64,000 bases of DNA from Kingdonia uniflora (lineage: Eukaryota; Streptophyta; Magnoliopsida; Ranunculales; Circaeasteraceae), in NCBI GenBank assembly GCA_014058105.1, contig JACGCM010001245.1:1860001-1924000 (forward strand), read 5' to 3'. This document shows positions 21,560-31,339 of the stretch, one piece after another. The notes beneath the pieces are model-generated. The model searched no databases, had not been told where the DNA came from, and saw nothing but the letters and a program-made list of their open reading frames with translations. Position numbers and translations under genes: made by a program. Each line of letters opens with the position of its first letter. Positions within the stretch are counted from its first letter, which is position 1.

Positions 21560-22090
21560 GATAAAGAGGCCAAGCTTATGCCTGAGTTAAGCAATCTCCG
21601 GCTTGAGATCTCATTCGAAGATTGCGATATTAGTCATGTAAAATTTATATATCATGATGCATTGGTCATAATGCTTAAGATGAATAAGTTTGTCATGCAC
21701 ACAATGATGATCGATACTGGAAGTGGTATTAAGATTCTCTTTCAGAGTACTATCGACTAAATGGGATTGGCCCATCATGTTATTTGAAGCGACACCAATA
21801 TCAGTGGATTCAATGGATCTAAAGAAGAGGGAGTAGGCAAGATTATCTTACTTATTACCGCAGGACAAGCCACCTTCGACGTGATGTTCTATGTAATCAA
21901 TGCCAAATCACATTATCTCAGAACTATGGGCCGCAGTTGGATTCACAACACGAAAGAAATCACTTCCACCAATCATCAAGCACTCCGCTTCAAACACAAT
22001 GATGGTATCTATGAAATTAAGGGGAGTTAAAATCTTTCTCGAGCTTGCAAAAACACTATCTCAGCAATTTTAGATACCACAGACTGATGC
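21560..22090 (+). pseudogene. T3 aspartic protease and spacer
   Basis: The 60 codons from 21578 to 21757 contain ISFEDCDISHVKF and then MMIDTGSGIKILF, with the catalytic DTGS at 21713-21724 intact. After a stop at 21758 the same frame continues NISGFNGSKEEGVGKI, YVINAKSHYLRTMGR and RFKHNDGIYEIKGS, as in T6. The protease would cut the Gag-Pol polyprotein. Stops at 21758, 21785, 22028 and 22085 inactivate this copy. Confidence 0.85.
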
Positions 22091-22149
22091 GATACATAGC
22101 AATTACAGAAAGCCGATCACCCTGATGAACAACCTTCCATAGAAGAGCC

Positions 22150-23135
22150 TACAAAATACATCAACATTAATGGACCTAGCAGAGGTACTTTTATCGGTAC
22201 TAAGCTGGTTCAGCACGATAAAGATACTCTCATTCAGTTCTTACGACTAAATAGGGACATTTTTGCGTGGTCTTTTGAAGAGATGCATGGGGTCAATCTG
22301 GCCAAGGCATGTGACAAATTGGCCATCAACATCAATGCAGTGGCGGTAAAAAAAAAATAGCAACGACTATCACCTCGACTTCGAGATGAAGTTAACATAG
22401 AGATTGAGGAATTGATCAAAGTAGGATTCATTTGAGAAGCCAAATATCTAGATTGGATATCCAGCATCGACGTTGTCCCAAAGAAGATTGAAAAAGTATG
22501 AGTTTGTATAGATTTCACAGATCTAAACAATTACACTCTAAAGGATAGTTTCCTTCTTCCCAACATTTATCAAATCCTTTATTTCACAGTAGGTCATGAA
22601 CTCCTATCTATGATGGACGCTGCTTTTGGATACAATCAGATTCTACTCTTGGAAGAAGATCAAGAAAAGACCACTTTCATCACTGAAAGATGACTTTACT
22701 ACTGCAAAATCATGCCCTTCAGACTTAAAAATGCAGGTACGACTTATCAACGGTTGATGAATACTATGTTCAAAGTACATCTTTGGAAAGTCGTGGAAGT
22801 CTATATTGACGATCTCTTATGCAAGAGCATACAGTTGGCCAACCACATTATAGATCTCAATACAATATTCAGCATTCTTCGATCTTATAGGATGCGTCTT
22901 AATCCTGATAAGTGTCAATTCGGAGTACATTTAGGTCGATTTCTCGGCCATCTCACCAGCAAGAAAGGGATTGAGGCCGATCCAAATCAAATTTGGGCTC
23001 TCTTCAACATGCCATCTCCAAATACGATGAAAGATGTACAAAAACTTACCGGCAAGATAACCACTATCAACCGATTCATTTCAAAATCTTCAGACCGGTG
23101 TCGTTGGCTGCTCCTACAACTCCAAGGTTGAACCA
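22150..23135 (+). pseudogene. T3 reverse transcriptase, degenerate but with intact YIDD
   Basis: The pre-polymerase segment (TLIQFLRLNRDIFAWSFEEM near 22224-22285) leads into PRLRDEVN, VVPKKIEKV, DFTDLNNYTLKDSF and MDAAFGYNQILLLEED, then a stop in the ITER.LYYC segment. The open stretch 22712-23128 holds the catalytic loop YIDDLL at 22802-22819, LNPDKCQFGVHLGRFLGHL and SKKGIEADPNQIWALFNMPS. Stops at 22360, 22432, 22500 and 22690 disable it, but the metal-binding aspartates survive, unlike in T1, T4 and T6. Confidence 0.88.
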
Positions 23136-24077
23136 AACAAGGAAAAATTTAGCCAAATGTAGAGGTCCAATGTACATCAAAATACGAAGCAACATTTCAG
23201 GATCTCAAAACCTATTTGGGGAGGTCTCCCATAATGAGTACCTCAATATATAATGAGGAACTGATTAACAACCTAGCAGTTACTGATACTTCTATCAACT
23301 CGGCTCTCATTCGACATGAAAGGAAAATTAAAAAACTAGTCTACTTCATCAGCAAATCCCTCACTCTAGCAGAAATGAGGTATTCTAAAATTGAGAGACT
23401 TCTTTAAACTCTTGTTTATACTTCACAGAAACTTAAGCACTACTTCTAAGCTCATTCAGTCAAAGTTATAACGAACTACCCACTCAGGGAGGTTCTGTCC
23501 AAAAAAGAAAAATCACGGGGAGTGCAATAATGGTCAGTTAGTTTGGGTAAATATGATATCAAGTTCGAACAACGTCATTCCAAAAAGGGTCAGGCCATTG
23601 CCTATATTCTCATAGATTTTCTAGAAGAAAATTCCGAGTGCGAGGAGCACGATCATGACCTTCCAGAGGAACTTACATAGGGTTCACCCCCAAAGCATTT
23701 GACGAACGAACTGAATGGATTATAAGGAAAGGGTGGAGACATCTTACAGATGGATCAGCAGGACCCGCATGGTCTGGAATTGGATTCGTATTGATTACCC
23801 CTCCCGGTGATAGAATTGAAAAATCAATCCGCTAGAATTTTGAAGCCTCCAATAATGTCACCGAATACGAAGCTCTCATTCATAGACTCAACCTCGCACT
23901 TAAGCTAGGTATCCCAGAACTCTCAGTTTACATAGACTCACTACTCCCCGTCCACCATTACTCTAAGCAATACAGGTAGAATGACAAGATGATCGAATAC
24001 GCATCCCTTGTTGCAGATAGGATGAACAAATTCGCGCAAGCAACTCTCAATTATCTTCCTCGAGGTGAAAACAGATA
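23136..24077 (+). pseudogene. T3 RNase H and second RNase H, degenerate
   Basis: First domain: TFQDLKTYLGRSPIMSTS near 23190-23240, TDTSINSALIRHE, YFISKSLTLAEMRYSKIERL to a stop at 23405, then KGQAIAYILIDF near 23590. Second domain: HLTDGSAGPAWSGIGFVLI near 23740-23795, NNVTEYEALIHRLNLALKLG near 23853-23910, VYIDSLLPVHHYSKQYR near 23925-23975 and LNYLPRGENR ending at 24077. The conserved last aspartate segment is lost because an internal deletion joins this point to the integrase core. Several stops are present. Confidence 0.83.
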
Positions 24078-24386
24078 AATCATTTCTCGGTTTAGATGCC
24101 CTCACCTAATTCGTATCAATAATGGGCCATAATTCTTTGAAGAAAAAGTCGCAGCTTTCCCCAACCAACATAACATCATTCACTCACTATCCAATCCATA
24201 CTACCCTCATGGAAATGGCCAAGCTAAAATCACTAACAAGACCATCATCGATGGACTCAAGAAAAGGCTTCACTCTTAGAAAAAAGGGAACTGGGTTTGA
24301 GATCTTCCTCATGACTTATGGGCATATCGTACCACTCTAGGTCAATCAACCGGCTGCACCCAATTCCTCCTTTCCTATGGGACCGA
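24078..24386 (+). pseudogene. T3 integrase core fragment, interrupted by LARD
   Basis: The frame resumes in the middle of the integrase core: SRFRCPHLIRINNGP, where the second catalytic aspartate of DNGP is asparagine. Next come NQHNIIHSLSNPYYPHGNGQ, then AKITNKTIIDGLKKRL where the catalytic glutamate is lysine, WAYRTTLGQSTGCTQFLLSY and GT. LARD then breaks the codon series at 24386/24387. The zinc-binding N-terminus is missing. The same frame continues after 28891. Confidence 0.82.
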
Positions 24387-24861
24387 TGTAGTCCCAAGAT
24401 TCCTCTTTGGGACAGCAATACGTAATCACTAGTTTTAGGCTTGATACATCTCACCGGAGGAGGGCACCACTCGACTCTCTTCGGGTCTCTTCTTCCTCTT
24501 CTTCTTAGGCTATCCAGATTTCTTTGATAGTGGAGGCTGTTCTCCAGCCCTATAAACCATTTCTTAGGTTATCTTCCCTCTCTATTTATTGGTAGGGTTT
24601 GACCTAACAGTTCTCCTGCTCACATGTCTTTGGGTTCGTTGGGGGAGTACTCGTCGCTAGTAGGGAGCTCGTATAACGAGCTGAACGGTCGATGCTAGCA
24701 GGATCGTGCTCCTAATTTTGGTAGAGAGGCCGTCCAGTGACCTTCCACCTAGTGGCTAGTGGGAGCGTGCTCTTACCACTCTAGCTGAAGTACTCCTAGT
24801 TTTGGTAGAGAGACCATTCTATGACATTCCACCTCGTGGCTAGCGGGAGCGTGCTCATACA
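24387..24861 (-). repeat. LARD LTR 1 (3' LTR, 475 bp)
   Basis: On the plus strand it starts TGTAGTCCCAAGATTCC and ends GTGCTCATACA. It is alignable throughout with the other two LTRs. The last ~165 bp contain two direct copies of an 84-bp segment (ATTTTGGTAGAGAGGCCGT versus GTTTTGGTAGAGAGACCAT), so the LTR itself grew by internal duplication. Confidence 0.85.
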
Positions 24862-24873
24862 ATCGCCCCCATC
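24862..24873 (-). other. LARD polypurine tract
   Basis: The minus strand reads GATGGGGGCGAT directly before the LTR start TGTATGAGC. It fixes LARD orientation and is very similar to the GAGGGGGCGAT tract of the Tat-like family, suggesting LARD may be mobilised by that family. Confidence 0.72.
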
Positions 24874-25849
24874 AACTCTTGCTCAAAACGATGACGAGCT
24901 GAGTCACCCTAAAAATCCACTGGGCAAAGAAAAATGAGCGCAACTTAGTTCTGTCAATTCATCGGCCAACAAACATGGGCCTCTTCATGACCGAGCTCTT
25001 TTATAGGCATGTGAGTGTGGGTGTCGTTGGGCGGTCAAAACATCAGCTAACAGGCATATTTTACTTATAATATTGGAGGGCCTCAATCATTATTATTATG
25101 TTTAGGGCTTGGAACGTGTCACCAGAGTAGGGCACCACTCACTCTTTCTGGGCTGACTCTTCATGCATGAGTACATGCTCTTGTAGTTGGGCAGCTCATA
25201 GTTGCACTTTTTGGGAACAGGCATAATATTTAATGTTTATATGGAGTACATGGCATCAACTAATGCTATTAACATGTAGAGGATCATTTTTTACGTCTTA
25301 TCTTTGTATACAATTTGTTATTCAATGAAAAATGCCTTAAACTTGCATTTCATTTTTTGCAAAAAATTACTTAAATAAAATAGCCAATCTCCACTAACAC
25401 ATCCTTATGGAGTGTGTTCACATGGGATTACTCTTTGTGATAGCTCGTATCCTTATCATATAATCATTAACTTGGAACGGTTCACCCTAGCGATATCCAA
25501 TACGTTATGGGCCGGCAAAAGTGGACAATTCATCCCCTGCCCAAGAAAATGCAGCACTTCGATTCAACTATTTAATGTGAAATCATTTTCAAACCAATAA
25601 TTTTTTAGTAGTCCTCATTGGACATTGTAACGATCATATGAGAAAGTACTTGGGAACTCTTTGGAGTACTCTAAAATTTTAAGAGTCCTCATAGGACTAA
25701 GTAGTCGTGGTCGCCCAAGCGACCGTAGTAGTATACTTACGCGCGAAGTGCCCCATAAAATTTTAAGTAGTCCTCGTAGAACTACCTTACTTAGTTGTCT
25801 TAAGTCGGGAATACCCTCGGTATGGGGAGTGCATTTTTGCGTCAAAAAT
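24874..25849. other. LARD interior, unique part with no recognised gene
   Basis: About 1 kb next to the 3' LTR. I see no retroviral domain, no long open frame and no RNA gene. Near 25610-25800 short repeats of a TTTTAAGAGTCCTCATAGGACTA-like motif appear to be degenerate relatives of the neighbouring array. Confidence 0.5.
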
Positions 25850-26335
25850 GAATCACGCAGTAGAAGGGACGTCCTACTTTCAGGACGCCCCCAGTCACGT
25901 GAGTAAATTTTTTCTTCAAAAAATAAATAAAAGGACCGTTGTGTTTGTGAGGACGGCCTACATCAAGGACACCCCCAGTCATGTAAGTACATATTTCCTT
26001 CAAATAATGACTCTCGTCGTTACGAGGATGGCCTACTTCAATGATGCCCCCAGTCATGTGAGTATGTTTTTTCTTCAAAAAATGACCCATATCCTTTGCG
26101 AGGACGACCTACTTCAAGGACGCCCCCAGTCATGTGAGTGCATTTTTCCTTAAAAAATGACTCTCGTCGTTACGAGGACGACCTACTTCAAGGATGCCCT
26201 CAGTCATGTGAGTGCATTTTTCTTTCAAAAAATGACTCTCGTCGTTGAGATGACGACCTACTTCAAGGACGCCCCCAGTCATGTGAGTGCATTTTGTATT
26301 CAAAAATTGATTCTCGTCGTTACGAGGGTGCCTTG
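25850..26335. repeat. LARD array 1: about 75-bp tandem repeats
   Basis: Six to seven copies share the landmark GA[CT]GCCCCCAGTCATGTGAGT, found at about 25884, 25968, 26043, 26119, 26193 and 26268 (spacings 84, 75, 76, 74, 75). Each also carries TGACTCTCGTCGTTACGAGGACG. The frames that look open across it come from repetition and are not genes. Confidence 0.85.
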
Positions 26336-27500
26336 ATATTTGAGCAAGGGCTCATATGAGAGTAAGGGGTTTGGTTGAGAGTACGGGTTCGTTACATGAG
26401 AAAGGGCTCATATGAGAACATGGGCTCGTTACATAAGCAAGGGCTCATATGAGAGCAATGGATCATTATTTGAGCAAGGGGCTCAATTGAAAGCAAGGGG
26501 ATCGATGGAGAGAAAAGGCTTATATGAGAGCAAGGGGCTCGATAGAGAGCAAAGGCTCATTACATGAGAAAGGGCTCATATGAGAGCAAGGGGATCGATA
26601 CATGAGCAAGAGCTTATATGAGAGCAAGATCTCGGACATGAGAAAGGGCTCATATGAAAGCATGGGCTCGTGACATGAGCAAGGGCTCATATGAGAGTAA
26701 GGGATCGATTGAGAGCAAGGTCTCATATGAGAGCAAGGGGCTCGATTGAGAGCAAAGGATCATATGAGTGCAAGGGGCTTGATACATGAGCAATGGCTCA
26801 TATGAGAGCAAGGGGTTCGATACATGAGCAATGGCTCATATGAGAGTAAGGGCTCATTTAAGAGAAAGGGCTCAAATGAGAATATGGGCTCGTGACATGA
26901 GCAAGGGCTCATATGGGAGCAAGGGGCTCGATTGAGAGCAAAGGCTCATATGAGAGCAAGGGGCTCGATACATGAGTAATGGCTCATATGAGAGCAAGGG
27001 GCCCGTATGAGAGCGAGGGGCCCGATTATGAACAAAGGATTATATAAGAGCAATGGGCTCGATACATGAGCAATGACTCATATGAGAGCAAGGGGCTCGA
27101 TAGATAGCAAGGGCTCGTTACATGAGCAAGGGTACATATGAGAGCATGGGCTCATTACATGAGCAAGGGCTCATATGAGAGTAAGGGCATCGATTGAGAG
27201 CATGGGCTCGTTACGTGAGAAAGGGTTCATATAAGAGCATGGGCTCGTGACATGAGCAAGGGGCTCGATACATGAGCATTGGTTCATATGAGAGCAAGGG
27301 CTCATATGAGAGCAAGGGATCGATTATGAGCATGGGCTCATATGAGAGTAATGGCTTGATTGAGAGTAAGGGTTTCGATAGAGAGCAGGGGATCGCTACA
27401 TGTGCAAGGGCTCATATAACAGAAAGGGCTCATTACATGAGCAAGGGCTCCTATGAGAGCATGGGCTCGATTGAAAGTATGGGGATCGTCGTAAAAGCAA
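26336..27500. repeat. LARD array 2: short ~18-22 bp satellite-like repeats
   Basis: About 1.15 kb consists of variants of ATGAGAGCAAGGGGCTCGAT alternating with ACATGAGCAAGGGCTCAT, giving a composite period near 38 bp. CATATGAG recurs tens of times. The array is purine-biased on the plus strand (GAGCAAGGG) and would give a strongly asymmetric strand composition. No coding role is inferred. Confidence 0.88.
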
Positions 27501-27504
27501 GGGA

Positions 27505-27860
27505 TTGTTACCTTATCTTAATGGTGGTCTTGGTGGAAAGGGTAGCTATCATCTCCGCCATAACCTGCTCCTTGCTGTCAGCTCAGGGAGAGGGCAGTTC
27601 TCATCTCTGCCATAACCTGCTCTTAGTGGTCATTTTTGGTAAGAGGGCAACCCTCATCTCTACCTTAACCTACTCTTAGTGGTGGTCTCAGTGAGAGGGC
27701 AGCTCTCATCTCTGCCATAACCTGTTGTTAGTGGTTGTCTTCGGTGAGTTGGCAACCCTCATCTCTATCTAAACCTGCTCTGAGTGATGGTCCTAGGGAG
27801 AGGGCAGCTCGCATCTCTGCCAAAGCCTGCTCTTATTGGTGGTCTTACTGGAAACCATTA
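27505..27860. repeat. LARD array 3: about 53-bp tandem repeats
   Basis: Six or more copies share GGGCAGCTCTCATCTCTGCC followed by ATAACCTGCTCTTAGTGGT. The CATCTC landmark falls at about 27549, 27602, 27655, 27707, 27759 and 27812, a regular 52-53 bp spacing. It lies next to the primer site, where a leader region would be. Confidence 0.85.
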
Positions 27861-27884
27861 CTGCTTGTGGAGGTCGTTTCGTCG

Positions 27885-27905
27885 TGAAACGTAGACGACA
27901 CCAAT
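27885..27905 (-). other. LARD primer binding site
   Basis: The minus strand reads ATTGGTGTCGTCTACGTTTC directly after the LTR end CTACA. Its form (ATTGG...CGTCT) parallels ATTGGCACGGTCTGTGGG in T4, so this end is the 5' LTR side. Confidence 0.65.
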
Positions 27906-28395
27906 TGTAGTCCCAAGATTCATCTCAGGGACAATAATACGTAATCGCTAGTTTTGTGCTTGATGCGTCTCACTGGAGGAGGACACCACTCGACTCTCTC
28001 CGGGTCTCTTCTTCCTCTTCCTCTTAGGCTATCCAGATTTTTTTGATAGAGGAGGCTATTCTCTAGCCCTAAAAACCCTTTCATAGGTTACCTTCCCATT
28101 CTATTTATAGGGAAGGTTTGACCTAACAGTATTCCTGCTCACGTATCTTTAGGGTCGTTGGACGAGTACCCGTCCGAGACGTATTCGTCGCTAGCAGGGA
28201 GCTCGTATGACGACCTGTACCGTCGATGATAGTTGGATTATGCTCCTAATTTTGGCAGAGAGGCCGTCCAGTGACCTTCCACCTCGTGGCTAGCAGGAGC
28301 GTGCTCTTACCACTCGAGCTGAAGTGCTCTTAGTTTTGGTAGAGAGACCGTTCAGTGACCTTCCACCTCGTGGCTTGCGGGAGCCTGCTCCTACA
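27906..28395 (-). repeat. LARD LTR 2 (490 bp)
   Basis: It runs TGTAGTCCCAAGATTCATC to GCCTGCTCCTACA and contains the same internal 84-bp duplication (units starting near 28242 and 28326). Unlike LTR 1 and LTR 3 it is not at a target-duplication boundary; only six bases (ATCAAT) separate it from LTR 3. Confidence 0.85.
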
Positions 28396-28401
28396 ATCAA
28401 T

Positions 28402-28891
28402 TGTAGTCCCAAGATTCCTCCCAGGGACAACAATACGTAATCATTAGTTTTGGGCTTGATATGTCTCACCGAAGGAGGGTACCACTTGACTCTCTCCGGG
28501 TCTCTTCTTCCTCTTCCTCTTAGGCTATCCAGATTTCTTTAAAAGAAGGGGCTGTTCTCTAGCCCTAAAGGCCCTTTCTTATATTACCTTCCCACTCTAT
28601 TTATAGGGAGGGTTTAGCCTAATAGTGTTCCTGCTCACGTGTCTTTAGGGCCGCTGGGCGAGTACCCGCCCGAGAAATACTGGTCGCTAGCAGGGAGCTT
28701 GTATGACGACCTGGACAGTCGATGCTAGCTGGATCATGCTTCTAATTTTGGTAGAGAGGCTGTCCAGGGACCTTCCACTTCATGGCTAGTGGGGGCGTGC
28801 TCTTACCACTCTAGCTGGAGTGCTCTTAGTTTTCGTAGAGAGACCGTTCAGTAACCTTCCACCTCGTGGCTAGCGGGAGCGTGCTCCTACA
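28402..28891 (-). repeat. LARD LTR 3 (490 bp), outer right end
   Basis: It starts TGTAGTCCCAAGATTCCTCC and ends GCGTGCTCCTACA, followed by ACCAA, the right-hand target copy. Together with LTR 2 it forms a near head-to-tail LTR pair with a six-base remnant between them. Confidence 0.85.
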
Positions 28892-29284
28892 ACCAAAGCT
28901 ATCATTCTCTTATAATACCATCATCCAGTCAAAGATCATGAGTTAACTGACGAGGACAACGAGTTTGAATTGGCCTATAACTTCAATTGGATCGATGAGA
29001 CCAGGAAATGCGCCATTGCTAACCTAGGTTGATATCACCATATGCTAGCCAGTTCATACAACAGAGGAGTAAGAAGCCATACTTTTCAAATCGACGATCT
29101 CATCATCAAAGAGATCTCTCAACACAGAAAAGAGCCTTATGCCAGGAAACTAGCAGAAAATTGGGAGGGTCGATTCCTTATCACAGGTCTCATAGGCCTG
29201 GGATAATATTACCTCATGACAGAAGAGGGAGTCTACATCTCAAATTCTTGGAATACTAGGCGACTGAAATGGTACTATCGTTAG
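28892..29284 (+). pseudogene. T3 integrase C-terminal part after LARD
   Basis: The frame that stopped at 24386 resumes after 28891. It contains YHHPVKDHELTDEDNEFELA, the FNWIDETRK segment, then after frame changes AENWEGRFLI and NSWNTRRLK, ending TAG at 29282-29284, the same terminal position as in T1. Stops near 29030 and 29204 mark decay. This part would bind DNA and hold the C-terminal SH3-like fold. Confidence 0.82.
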
Positions 29285-29399
29285 GTCCTTCACTACTCCA
29301 TTTTAAATTCTCTCTTTTCCGTTCCAAAAGTGAGATTTTTATCTCCATCCAATGTACATCCTTTTCTATTCAATGAAAACTTCCAAGTTTTTTCTCACA

Positions 29400-29697
29400 C
29401 AACTCTCTACTTATGTAGAAAATATATAGATTAAATCATAGGTAATACTAGCTTTCAATTGACTTCTATTCCGATTTGAACAAGGATAACTCTTGATTTA
29501 ATCGACTCTGCAATTCTCCAAGATTGAAATAAAGGTAATACTAGTTTTCAATCGGGGAACTCTACCAAACATAAGATAAAGCAAAGGTAAAGTTAGCTTT
29601 CATTTCACTCAATATGGCTACGATATTATACTGGTTAAAACAAGGATGACACTTAATTTGACGGACTATACTATTCTCCGAGATTAAAATTAAGGAC
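29400..29697. repeat. T3 repeat tract (about 160-bp monomers), truncated
   Basis: Sequence with the T1-type half-units (GGTAATACTAGTTTTCAATC near 29536, then ACATAAGATAAAGCAAAGGT) follows the integrase stop. It ends abruptly at about 29697, where unrelated sequence starts. T3 therefore lost its opposite-strand gene and 3' LTR. Confidence 0.7.
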
Positions 29698-30015
29698 CTG
29701 AACCTCTTGCAGACTTTGATTATTTTCCTTTCAGTATGCTGGATTGATCGGAGAGATATTGGGAAGTGTATTCCAGGTAAGGTTTGGTGTAGGGGTAATT
29801 TTCCTCAAGTTTGGAATACCGAGACCCTCATTTCCTATGAGTTGATTTCCCTATTTATAATTCCTTGCAGGAGAGTAAGAGTGGAGAGATCCATCATGAT
29901 CATATTGAAAAACTATTAGGGATTCGGATTTGGGATTGGAAATTAGGCATTTTTCCTTTCCAATATTTATTTAGGAAGACCTGATAATGGATTACCCTAT
30001 ATCGCAATAATTTTT
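29698..30015. other. Unassigned sequence between T3 and the chromovirus-like relic
   Basis: No domain or repeat family is recognised, and T3 similarity ends at its left border. One 34-bp block (about 29969-30002) matches the complement of 18963-18996 next to the copia relic; both can be read as YLGRP[ND]NGLPY, which may be a shared fragment of an unidentified element. Confidence 0.45.
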
Positions 30016-30816
30016 TTGTGTGATCATTAACAGATTCTCTAAGATGCAACATTCATTCCAGTCCCAATTATTTGCCCTACAGATGAAATAATGCGTCTCT
30101 TTGTGTAGCACATTATCAAGTACTGAGGCGTGCAGCAGGACATTGTCAGCGACAGAGATCCCAGATTCACTGGGATGCTTTGGAAGGAAGTGTTCAGATT
30201 GCTGGGATCTACTCTCAGCTTCTTAACCAGTAACCACCCACAATCAGATGGTTAGACCAAATGCTTCAATGCCATGTTAGAAGAATATCTTCGGCACTTC
30301 GTCAGGGCAAACAAGTAGAACTGGGTTGAACTCTTGGATGTAACACAATTTTACTTTAATCTGCAGAATAGTTCATCATCAAACAAGAGATCCCCTACGA
30401 TACTATTGGGACAACAACCCCTCACACCATGCATATTGGTTTCTGGTTATAAAGGAAGCGTTCCGAGAGTCTACTTGTTTGCAAAGAAATGGCAGAGAAA
30501 TATTGATATTGCCTGGGCCTATTTGGAAATAGTGTCTGCTATAATAAATAATTGGACAGATCAGAAGAGACGACCAGATCCTTTTCAAGTTGGAGACCTT
30601 GTTATAATTAAGACCACCCACCTCCAGCACCAAAGCGATAGAATGCACAAAGGTTTAGTACCCAAATATATAGGCCTGATGTTGATCATTGGCAAAGTTG
30701 GAAAGGTTTCCTACAAGCTTCAACTACAACCCCATCTTCGCTTTACCTATTCTGTGTCCCATGCCAGCGCCCTAAAACCTTATTACCAAGACAAGGAAGA
30801 TCCAAGCCAAAGTACC
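30016..30816 (+). pseudogene. CHR: chromovirus-like Ty3/gypsy integrase fragment
   Basis: This is a different lineage from the Tat-like elements. The reading passes through SDRDPRFTGMLW near 30148-30185 (second catalytic aspartate), a SNHPQSDG.T motif, NAMLEEYLRHF (catalytic glutamate) near 30275 and ELLDVTQFYFNLQ. The 175-codon open stretch from 30334 includes PDPFQVGDLVIIK and GKVGKVSYKLQL...VSHASALKPY, typical of the C-terminal GPY/F part of chromovirus-type integrases. Stops at about 30256 and 30316. T4 interrupts it at 30816/30817, so a chromodomain, if any, is not visible. Confidence 0.82.
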
Positions 30817-31307
30817 TGTAATATCATATTTCCCAGATTCGGCAAGGATAAGCTGGCATAACGTAGTCGAAGACAATCAACATTGCATAATCGAAGATAG
30901 ATAACATTCGAGAAGTTACCACAAGTCCTTATCCTACTAAAAGTAACCATTGTACCTGATAAAGATAGAACGGCTAAAGATCTGCAAAGTTTGCCCACTA
31001 CCACTTAAATAGGTGACTGTTTCTTTTTTTTTATAAACTGTTTGTATCTACTATAAATAGTGGCAGAGAATAAATTATTCAGATCCGCAACCATACTATT
31101 CTTATTTCCTTACCTTCTTGTTACTCTAAAAACTTGTAATAACTAAACAATATAGTAGATTTTATATCAAAACCCTCATCAAGGTCGTGGTTTTTCTTAG
31201 CTTTTACTAAGTTGTCCATGAAAAATCTTGCTTGTTAAGTTTATTATCGCACCTTCCTTACGAAAAGTATTAGCGAAGATTATCCTTCCAGAAAACACGT
31301 AACTATA
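30817..31307 (+). repeat. T4 5' LTR (491 bp)
   Basis: It starts TGTAATATCATATTTCCC and ends GTAACTATA before the primer site. It aligns along its length with the reverse complement of 60578-61065 (T7 LTR), including GGCATAACGTAGTCGAAGAC versus the T7 equivalent and the CTTGTTAAGTTTATTATCGC block. A short TATAAATAG lies near 31051. Confidence 0.85.
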
Positions 31308-31328
31308 ATTGGCACGGTCTGTGGGAAA
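31308..31328 (+). other. T4 primer binding site
   Basis: ATTGGCACGGTCTGTGGGAA directly follows the LTR. It differs from the T6 site (TTTGGCGCCGTCTGTGGGAA) at few positions, so both families probably used the same kind of tRNA primer. Confidence 0.75.
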
Positions 31329-31339
31329 TACAACACTTT

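Larger units (their letters stand above)
24387..28891 (-). mobile_element. LARD: non-coding LTR element with three LTRs, inserted in T3 integrase
   Basis: The block is bounded by LTR copies at 24387-24861 and 28402-28891, with a third at 27906-28395, and is flanked by ACCGA (24382-24386) and ACCAA (28892-28896), a one-mismatch target duplication. The T3 integrase frame continues across it. Orientation is minus: a polypurine tract (GATGGGGGCGAT on the minus strand) abuts 24861 and a primer-site-like block abuts 27906. No gag or pol is recognisable in the 3-kb interior, which is mostly three tandem arrays, so it would depend on other elements. It fits the large retrotransposon derivative (LARD) type. 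Confidence 0.82.
19151..29697 (+). mobile_element. T3: Tat-like LTR retrotransposon, 3' truncated, interrupted by LARD
   Basis: The order is 5' LTR 19151-19767, primer site, gag, protease, reverse transcriptase, RNase H, second RNase H and part of integrase. LARD follows (24387-28891), then the rest of integrase to 29284 and the first tandem repeats. It stops at about 29697 without opposite-strand gene or 3' LTR. An internal deletion near 24078 removed the end of the second RNase H and the N-terminal half of integrase. The bases before the LTR (19146-19150, GGAGA) would be the left target copy. Confidence 0.88.

Noticed and set aside
24257..24454. Minus-strand open frame spanning the T3/LARD boundary
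   Set aside because: It crosses an insertion boundary marked by a target duplication, so it is accidental.
26336..27500. CRISPR-like array
   Set aside because: The units are contiguous variants without unique spacers, the element is a plant LTR retrotransposon and no cas genes are present.
27272..27679. Open frame with SYESKGSYESKG-type repeats in LARD
   Set aside because: It is a by-product of the 18-22 bp tandem repeats of array 2; other frames and the minus strand are equally open, and no family has this pattern.
30016..30816. Continuation of T4 or T3 integrase
   Set aside because: The motifs are chromovirus-type (SDRDPRF, GPY/F-like end) and differ from the Tat-like integrases; T4 starts with a clear LTR at 30817.
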